Part shown: one piece after another, positions 1-5,015 of the stretch
Layout: each line of letters opens with the position of its first letter
Numbering within the stretch: the stretch's first letter is position 1
Source of the DNA: Planctomycetaceae bacterium
Lineage (GTDB): Bacteria; Planctomycetota; Planctomycetia; Planctomycetales; Planctomycetaceae
Reading direction: 5' to 3'
Assembly (NCBI GenBank): GCA_003445035.1
Contig: DLVV01000183.1
Location: 13,064-18,078 of the forward strand
Length of the DNA: 5,015 nucleotides
Program-made: the position numbers and the translations under genes
Notes under the pieces: model-generated
Seen by the model: the letters and a program-made list of their open reading frames with translations, nothing else
Told to the model about the DNA's origin: nothing
Databases searched by the model: none

Positions 1-39
1 GGCGGACCCGGTGGTGGCGGACGCCCCGGCGGACGCTAG
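1..39 (+). CDS. Possible 3' end of a gene with a Gly/Arg-rich tail (partial)
   Basis: Reading from base 1 gives 12 codons, GGPGGGGRPGGR, followed by a TAG stop at 37-39. The upstream part lies outside the window. Gly/Arg-rich C-terminal tails occur on bacterial RRM-type RNA-binding proteins and on several secreted or low-complexity proteins, so the family cannot be named from 12 residues. The heptamer GGCGGAC occurs three times here (1-7, 16-22, 28-34) at spacings of 15 and 12 bases, both multiples of three, which fits repetitive coding sequence. If real, the gene is convergent with the minus-strand operon and would share the stem-loop at 106-143. The alternative is non-coding GC-rich sequence or coding on another frame or strand. 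Confidence 0.25.
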   Translation, partial: GGPGGGGRPGGR

Positions 40-105
40 CACGCCGCGACGTGCCGAAGGGCTCGAGGGGACCACACCTCCGGTCTGGAGCACACGAGGA
101 ACTCG

Positions 106-143
106 CTCGGCCCGATCGCCTCCTCCCAGGCGGCCGGGCCGAG
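106..143. terminator. GC-rich stem-loop, probable transcript 3' end
   Basis: The arms CTCGGCCCG (106-114) and CGGGCCGAG (135-143) pair perfectly over 9 bp. After a 2x2 internal loop, CGCCT (117-121) pairs with AGGCG (128-132) around a 6-base loop. The structure starts 17 bases past the TGA of the minus-strand lipoprotein gene and lies between two converging stop codons (39 on plus, 161 on minus). On the plus strand it is followed within a few bases by TTTT (149-152). On the minus strand there is no T run, so it is not a classical intrinsic terminator in that direction. It may protect the 3' end or assist factor-dependent termination for the operon. Confidence 0.5.
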
Positions 144-160
144 TGCCATTTTGTGCCCGC

Positions 161-1945
161 TCAGTCTCCGACGACCTTCTGCCGAACCACCAGGAGCTGG
201 TCACCGTCGACGGGCCCCAGCAACTGGGTTCCGCCGCCCGGCCAGCGGATCTCCACACGTTTCACCACCGACGTCTCACCCAACCCGAAGGTCATCCGCG
301 GCCCGTTGGACGACGCGTAACTGGTGCCGCTTTTGACCTGCCGAGTCTGGTCGGGCAATCCTTCGACGCTGATCGTCACGATCGCCCCGGCCGCATCCCG
401 TGACGTCGTCGCCGCTGTTCCGATCAGGTGCACGCCCAGCCAGTGTCGGCCCCGACGCCCGGTCCGGTTTTCGAGGACAGCGACGGGCTCGTTGGTGTGG
501 CAGACGACCAGGTCAATATCTCCGTCGTTGTCGAGGTCACCTCGCGCCACACCACGCCCCATGTGGGGGGAGGAGAGGTAGTCCCCGGCGGCGGGAGCCA
601 CGTTGGCAAAACGTCGCCCCTGCCGGTTTTCGAACAACAGGGGCAACTGCCTCAGCGGAGCCTCGCTGGGGTGACGAATGACGTGGCCGTTGCTGACAAA
701 CACGTCCTCGTCGCCATCGAGATCAAAGTCCAGAAACGAGGTGCCCCAGCCGACGAACAGGCCACCGATGGTGGTGAGACCAGTGATGTGACTGACATGC
801 CGGAACATCCCCGGGCCGTCGTTCCGGTACAACGCGATGCTCTCCCGCTCGTAGTTGGTCACCCACAGGTCGAGCCGGCCGTCGAGGTTGTAGTCTCCCA
901 GGTCGACCCCCATGCTTCCCTCCGGCACCCCGGTTTCACTGACCGCCGCACCGCTCTGCATGGCCACCTCCCGGAAATTCCCACGACCATCATTCCTGTA
1001 AAGGAAGTTGGGAACGGTGTCGTTGCACACGTAGATATCGAGGTCACCGTCCAGATCAATGTCACACATCATCACGCCCAGCCCCTTCCCACTGGCCCCT
1101 TGCTGCACCAGGCCGGCCGCCTCCGAGGCGTCCTGAAAGCTGCCGTCTCCATCGGAGAGATAAAGGGTGTCGGGCAGTGGCCGGAACTGACGGGGTGGAC
1201 AGATGTCCTGCTTCCCGGCCTTCTTCGACGGGCAATACGGGTTGTTCTCGAAACTCCAGTCGACGTAGTGAGCAACGTACAGGTCGAGATGACCGTCCCC
1301 GTTGAGATCTCCCCAGGCGGCCGAGGAACTCCAGCGAGTGTCGTCCAAACCCGATCCAGGCGTTGCGTTCTCGAACGTTCCGTCACCGAGGTTGTGCCAC
1401 AGCACCAACCCCCCGTAACCGGTCACCAGGACATCCGGAAACCCGTCATCGTCGAAGTCCCCGACTGCCGCCCCGTGGGAGTACCGGCTCGCCACCCCGG
1501 CGGTTCCCGCCTCGGTGGCCACCGGCAGAAAGGACCACTCACCACGGTTGAGAAAGACGCCGGACGGGTGGCCGTCGATCGTCTGTTCCGGACCAAACTG
1601 CCCTCCCCCAGGCACAAACAGGTCGATATCGCCATCCCGATCCAAGTCCAACAGGCCAATGCCTCCTCCCAGGGATTCGACGATCGAGTAGTACCCCGCC
1701 TCCTGGCCGTTGCGGTAACGGAAGTCGACCCCGGCATCGACGGCACGGTCCACGAACCGGGCCACGGTCTGGAGGACCGGGCCATCCTGCTGGGAGCCGG
1801 AAGATATCTCGACGGCCGGAGCCGCCTTGTCTCCAGCCTCGGCCGGATCGGACTCGGGCGACGTCGAACAGCCCCACCCCACACACGCCAGCAGCAGCAA
1901 CGCCACCGAACAGCCAGGCACCTTGAGACCAAGACGAAACCGCAC
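161..1945 (-). CDS. FG-GAP (VCBS) repeat lipoprotein with C-terminal ASPIC/UnbV domain, CRTAC1-like
   Basis: A 594-residue protein predicted to be exported and lipid-anchored. Residues 12-24 are hydrophobic, and LLAC with Cys21 fits a lipobox; Cys26 is a second, weaker candidate. A low-complexity linker follows to about residue 60. Seven Ca-binding-type DxDxDGxxD motifs start at residues 100, 163, 213, 295, 351, 406 and 470, consistent with a seven-bladed integrin-alpha-like beta-propeller. The long gap between the third and fourth motifs contains a cysteine loop (Cys238, Cys249, then CPPRQF) typical of CRTAC1-like proteins. Residues about 500-590 are the ASPIC/UnbV domain, with the RDAAGA, GTSYASSNGP, FGLG and VEIRWPGG blocks of that family. 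The start is GTG at 1945, preceded by AAGGAG with 6-base spacing. It is the last gene of the operon, 20 bases after its upstream neighbour. Such domains are linked to adhesion or ligand binding; the substrate is unknown. Domain assignment is strong, function weak. Confidence 0.93.
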   Translation of the reverse strand: MRFRLGLKVPGCSVALLLLACVGWGCSTSPESDPAEAGDKAAPAVEISSGSQQDGPVLQTVARFVDRAVDAGVDFRYRNGQEAGYYSIVESLGGGIGLLDLDRDGDIDLFVPGGGQFGPEQTIDGHPSGVFLNRGEWSFLPVATEAGTAGVASRYSHGAAVGDFDDDGFPDVLVTGYGGLVLWHNLGDGTFENATPGSGLDDTRWSSSAAWGDLNGDGHLDLYVAHYVDWSFENNPYCPSKKAGKQDICPPRQFRPLPDTLYLSDGDGSFQDASEAAGLVQQGASGKGLGVMMCDIDLDGDLDIYVCNDTVPNFLYRNDGRGNFREVAMQSGAAVSETGVPEGSMGVDLGDYNLDGRLDLWVTNYERESIALYRNDGPGMFRHVSHITGLTTIGGLFVGWGTSFLDFDLDGDEDVFVSNGHVIRHPSEAPLRQLPLLFENRQGRRFANVAPAAGDYLSSPHMGRGVARGDLDNDGDIDLVVCHTNEPVAVLENRTGRRGRHWLGVHLIGTAATTSRDAAGAIVTISVEGLPDQTRQVKSGTSYASSNGPRMTFGLGETSVVKRVEIRWPGGGTQLLGPVDGDQLLVVRQKVVGD

Positions 1946-1951
1946 CGATCG

Positions 1952-1957
1952 CTCCTT
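1952..1957 (-). promoter_or_regulatory. Ribosome binding site of the FG-GAP/ASPIC gene
   Basis: AAGGAG on the minus strand lies 6 bases before the GTG at 1945-1943. It decides the non-ATG start. That start also gives a complete signal peptide with basic residues (Arg2, Arg4, Lys8) before the hydrophobic core. Confidence 0.75.
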
Positions 1958-1965
1958 GGCCCTAC

Positions 1966-3033
1966 TCAGCGGTTGACCCGCGAGGCCGACTCGTTGTCTG
2001 AACTGCCCGCGGCTTTCTTCGACGGTTTCTTCACGGCCGGTTCGCCCCGTTTCGCTTTCTCGCCGGACGTCTTCTCCGAAGCCTCGGATTTCGATCCACG
2101 CCGCTTCTTGCGAGTCGGCGAAAGGTTCTTTCGTTTTCGGTTGCGTTCGGCAAGGACGCCGTCGGCCTTGACCCGTTCGTCGGGCGTCATGTACGGGAGA
2201 CTGGATTCCATCTGCAGGTCAGCAGATACGAACTCGCCAACATAGACATCCGTGTTGGGATGTTCGGCCACCCACTCGGTCAGTGTCGCCCTCTCGAACG
2301 GATGATCTGCGAGATCGGGGATCTCCTCGAGACTCTGCGCGAATGAGGTTTCTGTGTCGAACGTCAGGTTCATCCCGCCACCGTCCCCCATGCCCATCAG
2401 GATCAGCCCGATTGTCGTCCTCCGAGACCCCTCGGCCAATTTAAAGACTCGAATCACCTTCGAGTCTCCATCGTTGGTCACGGTGATGCACTTCCCGTCT
2501 ACCTTGTCGTTGACGATCGAACCATTTTCACCGGTCCTCGTGAAACTCCCCAACAACGTGACCAGCGGATAGGCACGATGGGACTCCCCGACCGAGACGC
2601 CGATCACTGGACTGGCGGCCGCGAAGCGAATTTTGGAGGCCAGCCAGATTTCCGGCTCGTTGATCCCCGGCGCCAGGAACGGACTCTTGTAGCCGAGATC
2701 CATGTTGCGATTGACCTCCTCGTCGAAACCCTCCCGTTCCAGCGACAACGTGTCGCTGTTGTCATCGGGCGAAGCGACGTAGATGCCACCGACGATCAGC
2801 ATCGTGGCAAACAACACAACCAGGATCTTGCTCTGGGTGCTGGCCGGCTGCCCCGGAGTGAAACTGCTCTTCAACGAGGGAGTGTCCCCCGAGAGGCCAG
2901 CTCCCGATTCGGAGTCCGGCCCGCCCGCCGCCTCTTCGGCGGTGGGCACTTCGGCCCGATCTCCCTGAGGAGCCGTTTCGCCCGAGGCTTCCATTCCCTC
3001 TTCGCCAGGGATCCCCGTGTTGTCATCGGTCAT
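1966..3033 (-). CDS. Single-pass membrane protein with degenerate DUF3179-like domain and basic C-terminal tail
   Basis: A 355-residue protein. Residues 1-69 are acidic and disordered-looking (rich in Glu, Asp, Gly, Ala, Ser). One transmembrane segment spans about 70-88. A folded domain runs from about 120 to 270, and a Lys/Arg/Ser-rich tail from about 293 to 355. The folded part resembles DUF3179: PVIGVSVGESHRAYPLVTL (142-160), IVNDKVDGKCITVT (173-186) and TLTEWVAEHPNTDVYVG (250-266) follow that family's order and wording. The family's Cys-Pro-Leu-Cys motif, expected right after ITVT, is absent and replaced by NDGDSKVIRVF, so any metal or redox role of those cysteines is lost. Charge around the membrane segment suggests N-terminus inside and the domain outside. 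The start is ATG at 3033, with AAGGA 8 bases upstream; a longer in-frame start at 3243 would lie inside the preceding gene and add unrelated sequence. It overlaps the TPR gene by 11 bases, which implies translational coupling. The DUF3179 link is by motif recall and is moderately sure; function is unknown. Confidence 0.85.
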   Translation of the reverse strand: MTDDNTGIPGEEGMEASGETAPQGDRAEVPTAEEAAGGPDSESGAGLSGDTPSLKSSFTPGQPASTQSKILVVLFATMLIVGGIYVASPDDNSDTLSLEREGFDEEVNRNMDLGYKSPFLAPGINEPEIWLASKIRFAAASPVIGVSVGESHRAYPLVTLLGSFTRTGENGSIVNDKVDGKCITVTNDGDSKVIRVFKLAEGSRRTTIGLILMGMGDGGGMNLTFDTETSFAQSLEEIPDLADHPFERATLTEWVAEHPNTDVYVGEFVSADLQMESSLPYMTPDERVKADGVLAERNRKRKNLSPTRKKRRGSKSEASEKTSGEKAKRGEPAVKKPSKKAAGSSDNESASRVNR

Positions 3034-4468
3034 CGTTCTGGTCCTTGGTTTGTGGAATCGTCCCGCCATCGGCGGAGCCGGCGGGGGCATCCTGCCCGGA
3101 CTCACCCGTCTCGCTGGCCATCTTTCCGTGCAGCTCGGCACGCTCGTTCTTGCCCTGTCCTCGGTAGTACTCTTCGAGCATCCCGTGCGTGGGAGGATGT
3201 TTGGGATCGATGTCGAGCACCGAGAGCAACCAGCCCAGCCCATGCTCGGGATTGTCGTATTTCATCAAATAGCTGCCGATCTTGAAACGCAGGTCGGCGT
3301 TTCGCGGCTCGGACCGAATGATGTCCGTCCACACCTGCACGCGCTGCATTGCCTGTTGCGCGTCGGCGACAAACTGGAAGTGGTGTGAGGCTTCGGAGAG
3401 AGTCAGCTCCGCGCCGGCCCGGCGGGCGGCCCAGCCAATCGCGTTGGCCATCGAGAGGCCCGACCGGGCCGCGGATGACGGAGGCCAGCTTGCCGCATCT
3501 CGCCGCTTGCGACCGACCACCTGCAAGGACAACGCCAGGCTGTAACGAGCCTCGGTGTCACTGGGACGACGACGGCAGGCCGGACGAAGCCATCGCAGCG
3601 CAGTGTCCGGATGGCCAGCGGTCTCCTCGAGTTGCCCCAGGGCCAACTGCGCATCGAAATAATCCGGGTCCAGGACCAGCACCTTCTCGAACATTCTGCG
3701 AGCCTCGTCGATCTGGCCCTGCAGGTGGAAACACTGGCCCAGCCCGGTCATCACCTCCGGATGAGTTGTGTCCTCACCCAGGCAGATCCCGAATTGTTCA
3801 ATCGCCTCATCGTACTGGTTGGTCTTCTTGAGCACCTGGGCCAACCGCAACCGGACGTCGGTGCGATCACCAGCCAACTCGACAGCCTTGCGGTATTCGG
3901 CCACCGCCTTGCTCGGGTCTGATCGGTTCTCGAAAAACAAGCCGCGGAACATGTAGCACTGGGCGTCGGCCGGATAGGCCGTCTGCCACTCGTCCAGCAG
4001 TGGCTGGGCCAAACCAAACTGGTAGCTGAGAAAATACCCGTTGACCAGAGCCTCGCAGACCTCCGGCCCCTCGTCTCCGTAGTCACCACCACGGCTGAGG
4101 AACTTGTAGAGTTCCGGTGCACTGGTGGTCAACTGCCCGGCCTGGGCGGCTCCCATCAACTGCTCCAGACGAATCAACTCAGACGGCCATCCGAATCCCT
4201 CAGCCAGATCCAGGTGCTCCACCACCCTGGTGAACTGCCCGAGCCGACGGAACCCCCGTGCCAACAGAAAATTGACCTCCGGATGATCCGCATCGACCTC
4301 GTGAGCCGACAACAACACCGCGACTGCTAGTTCGCTCTCTCGCTCTCGCAGCAGATCTCGAGCCGTCCGCAAAGACCAGGCGACCGAAATCGGTTTCCAG
4401 AACGCTGCTCCCATCAGCGCCAATACGACTCCGATGATCAATCCGGTTCTCAGATGCCGCTGCCACAC
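3023..4468 (-). CDS. Membrane-anchored tetratricopeptide repeat (TPR) protein
   Basis: About 481 residues from the preferred start. One hydrophobic segment near the N-terminus (TGLIIGVVLALMGAAFW, about residues 8-24) follows the basic stretch RHLR, giving a signal anchor with the rest outside the cytoplasm. TPR-type helical pairs then run to about residue 450. The clearest are AVAEYRKAVELA, YDEAIEQFGICLGED, IDEARRMFEKVLVLDPDY, and the final pair ending GLGWLLSVLDIDPKHPPTH, a wording common in planctomycete TPR proteins. The C-terminal 35 residues are polar and probably unstructured. The role is likely scaffolding of the other two operon products; no enzyme motif is seen. The preferred start is GTG at 4468, since GGAG lies 8 bases upstream. 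A TTG at 4492 in the same frame would add eight residues but has no visible Shine-Dalgarno. It is the first gene of the operon. About 36 residues after the VVGRK helix do not fit the repeat pattern (see findings). Confidence 0.9.
   Translation of the reverse strand: MWQRHLRTGLIIGVVLALMGAAFWKPISVAWSLRTARDLLRERESELAVAVLLSAHEVDADHPEVNFLLARGFRRLGQFTRVVEHLDLAEGFGWPSELIRLEQLMGAAQAGQLTTSAPELYKFLSRGGDYGDEGPEVCEALVNGYFLSYQFGLAQPLLDEWQTAYPADAQCYMFRGLFFENRSDPSKAVAEYRKAVELAGDRTDVRLRLAQVLKKTNQYDEAIEQFGICLGEDTTHPEVMTGLGQCFHLQGQIDEARRMFEKVLVLDPDYFDAQLALGQLEETAGHPDTALRWLRPACRRRPSDTEARYSLALSLQVVGRKRRDAASWPPSSAARSGLSMANAIGWAARRAGAELTLSEASHHFQFVADAQQAMQRVQVWTDIIRSEPRNADLRFKIGSYLMKYDNPEHGLGWLLSVLDIDPKHPPTHGMLEEYYRGQGKNERAELHGKMASETGESGQDAPAGSADGGTIPQTKDQNDDR
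3042..3046 (-). promoter_or_regulatory. Ribosome binding site of the DUF3179-like gene
   Basis: AAGGA on the minus strand sits 8 bases before the ATG at 3033-3031, inside the last codons of the TPR gene. It supports this start over the in-frame upstream ATG at 3243. Confidence 0.65.
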
Positions 4469-4476
4469 GATCGCTA

Positions 4477-4480
4477 CTCC
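4477..4480 (-). promoter_or_regulatory. Ribosome binding site deciding the TPR gene start
   Basis: GGAG (in GTGGAG) on the minus strand lies 8 bases before the GTG at 4468-4466. No comparable motif precedes the upstream TTG at 4492, so the shorter protein is preferred. Confidence 0.55.
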
Positions 4481-4565
4481 ACGGAACCGCAAGTGATCAC
4501 GATTGTCCGCAACACTTACGCTCGAACCAGCCCAAGGCGATGGATGGCCGCGCGTCTATGAGCCA

Positions 4566-4593
4566 CGTTTTTCGTGATTCGACGGGAAAAACG
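4566..4593. repeat. Inverted repeat with A/T-tract arms
   Basis: CGTTTTTC (4566-4573) and GAAAAACG (4586-4593) are perfect 8-base inverted arms around a 12-base spacer. The left arm overlaps a second small palindrome, CACG-ttttt-CGTG (4564-4576). It lies about 100 bases upstream of the TPR start, where an operator or leader structure could sit. The short arms mean chance cannot be excluded. Confidence 0.35.
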
Positions 4594-4757
4594 GTCCAGA
4601 ATTCGATACCGGCAATGCACTCTCCGGAACCCGTCGACAACTCCACTTCCCTCATCCATTTCTGTCGCATCCGAGACAATTGAAGCATCCGGTTTGGGGC
4701 ACTGAAAGCCGGCTCTCGGGCCAATCGCCGATTTTTCTCAAAAAACGTCGTTCCACG

Positions 4758-4773
4758 TTGACTTATCCGTCAA
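4758..4773. promoter_or_regulatory. TTGAC inverted repeat, possible -35 or operator
   Basis: TTGAC (4758-4762) and GTCAA (4769-4773) form a perfect 5-base inverted repeat around TTATCC. TTGACT (4758-4763) also matches a sigma-70 -35 box on the plus strand, but no good -10 box lies 16-18 bases downstream. It could be an operator half-site pair, or a -35 box for an unrecognised planctomycete -10. Confidence 0.25.
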
Positions 4774-4834
4774 ATTTGTGTCCACTGACCTAGCTATGTC
4801 CGAAGAAAACAGATGGGAGCAGCGGCTGATTTAG

Positions 4835-4843
4835 TGCTACACT
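4835..4843 (+). promoter_or_regulatory. Candidate extended -10 promoter for the prepilin gene
   Basis: TGCTACACT has an extended -10 form, TGn followed by TACACT (4838-4843), which matches TATAAT at four of six positions. No clear -35 box lies 17 bases upstream, as is acceptable for extended -10 promoters. A start near 4850 would give a leader of about 115 bases before the prepilin ATG. Confidence 0.35.
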
Positions 4844-4878
4844 CCAAGGAGAGAAGTGGCGCCGTTGTTGTTGTGCCC

Positions 4879-4892
4879 GCCTGTGGACAGGC
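4879..4892. repeat. Small perfect hairpin in the prepilin leader
   Basis: GCCTGTGGACAGGC reads as GCCTGT and ACAGGC around GG, so it can form a 5-bp stem with a 4-base loop. A second possible stem downstream pairs ATACG (4906-4910) with CGTAT (4922-4926). No T run follows either, so these are leader structures rather than terminators. Confidence 0.35.
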
Positions 4893-4954
4893 AATCGAGA
4901 CAACCATACGAAGTTTTTCGGCGTATTTCGAAGTCATAGGTGGTTACGGTTAAG

Positions 4955-4961
4955 AAGGAGG
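4955..4961 (+). promoter_or_regulatory. Strong ribosome binding site of the prepilin gene
   Basis: AAGGAGG, a full match to the anti-Shine-Dalgarno sequence, lies 5 bases before the ATG at 4967. It is the strongest ribosome binding site in the window and suggests high translation, as expected for a pilin-like structural protein. Confidence 0.85.
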
Positions 4962-4966
4962 AAGGC

Positions 4967-5015
4967 ATGGCTGTCCGTCAACGACGCAAACGAGCCTTCA
5001 CGCTGATCGAGTTGC
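4967..5015 (+). CDS. Type IV prepilin-like protein, likely DUF1559 family (5' end only)
   Basis: Only the first 16 residues are in the window, MAVRQRRKRAFTLIEL. They form a class III (prepilin) leader: a short, strongly basic N-terminus, then cleavage expected between Ala10 and Phe11, with Glu15 at position +5 of the mature protein. Ala instead of Gly before the cleavage site is tolerated by prepilin peptidases and frequent in planctomycetes. In that phylum, proteins starting this way are most often DUF1559 (SBP_bac_10-like) pseudopilins, present in tens of copies per genome. Type II secretion pseudopilins are the alternative. The C-terminal H-X9-DG motif of DUF1559 would settle it but lies outside the window. 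The gene is divergent from the operon, so no functional link is implied. Confidence 0.85.
   Translation, partial: MAVRQRRKRAFTLIEL

Larger units (their letters stand above)
4493..4966. other. Divergent intergenic region between the operon and the prepilin gene
   Basis: These 474 bases separate two divergent transcription units and must hold both promoters. The region is clearly richer in A/T than the genes around it and contains A/T tracts (4568-4572, 4587-4591, 4732-4736, 4740-4745, 4914-4918). I see no convincing gene in it. It holds the inverted repeats and promoter-like elements listed separately, plus the 8-base palindrome GTGATCAC at 4493-4500 just before the possible TTG start. I could not find a convincing -35/-10 pair for the minus-strand operon by eye. 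Confidence 0.7.

Noticed and set aside
39..54. Small inverted repeat GCACG/CGTGC
   Set aside because: A 5-bp stem in GC-rich DNA is expected by chance and has no terminator features.
38..149. A 37-codon minus-strand frame starting with ATG at 149
   Set aside because: It is short, has no ribosome binding site, and lies across the strong stem-loop downstream of the operon.
428..2245. A 605-codon open frame on the plus strand opposite the lipoprotein gene
   Set aside because: It is an antisense shadow. It shows no recognisable domain, its repeated valine-rich segments are the reverse reading of the DxDxDG repeats, and it crosses the boundary between two well-supported minus-strand genes.
3034..3243. 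N-terminal extension of the DUF3179-like protein to the ATG at 3243
   Set aside because: The added 70 residues are an out-of-frame reading of the TPR gene with no family resemblance, and the ATG at 3033 has its own Shine-Dalgarno.
4497..4724. A 75-codon minus-strand frame in the divergent intergenic region
   Set aside because: It starts with TTG, has no clear Shine-Dalgarno or recognisable domain, and lies where the operon promoter should be. Conservation in related genomes could revive it.
4842..4851. Near-palindrome CTCCAAGGAG that could be read as a ribosome binding site on either strand
   Set aside because: No start codon follows at a suitable distance with an open frame, so it is probably only part of the leader.

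Overview
The window looks like chromosomal DNA from a GC-rich planctomycete, probably of the Pirellulales/Planctomycetales type. That assignment is inferred from gene content. There is a lipoprotein with FG-GAP repeats and a C-terminal ASPIC/UnbV domain, a membrane-anchored TPR protein whose C-terminal repeats resemble its planctomycete homologues, and the first residues of a prepilin with an AFTLIEL processing motif, as found in the very large planctomycete DUF1559 pseudopilin family. No mobile element, CRISPR array, tRNA or rRNA is visible.

Layout: positions 1-39 may hold the last codons of a plus-strand gene with a Gly/Arg-rich tail (weak call). Positions 40-160 are a short gap between convergent genes, holding one strong GC-rich stem-loop (106-143). 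Positions 161-4468 are a compact three-gene minus-strand operon, transcribed from right to left: (1) a TPR protein with one N-terminal membrane segment, (2) a single-pass membrane protein with a degenerate DUF3179-like domain and a very basic tail, and (3) a lipoprotein with a predicted seven-bladed FG-GAP propeller and an ASPIC/UnbV domain. Genes 1 and 2 overlap by 11 bases, genes 2 and 3 are 20 bases apart, and each start has a Shine-Dalgarno sequence. Positions 4469-4966 are a divergent intergenic region, richer in AT than the genes, with several inverted repeats and candidate promoter elements. From 4967 a plus-strand prepilin-like gene begins and runs off the window.

How the genes may work together: all three operon products are predicted to be membrane-anchored with their main domains outside the cytoplasm. 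The simplest reading is an envelope assembly in which the TPR protein is a scaffold, the DUF3179-like protein is a partner, and the FG-GAP/ASPIC lipoprotein is a calcium-stabilised adhesion or ligand-binding part. The biochemical role of ASPIC/UnbV proteins in planctomycetes is not established, so this is inference. The most unusual points are the loss of the cysteine motif in the DUF3179-like protein, its lysine/arginine-rich tail, and an extra segment of about 36 residues that interrupts the TPR array.
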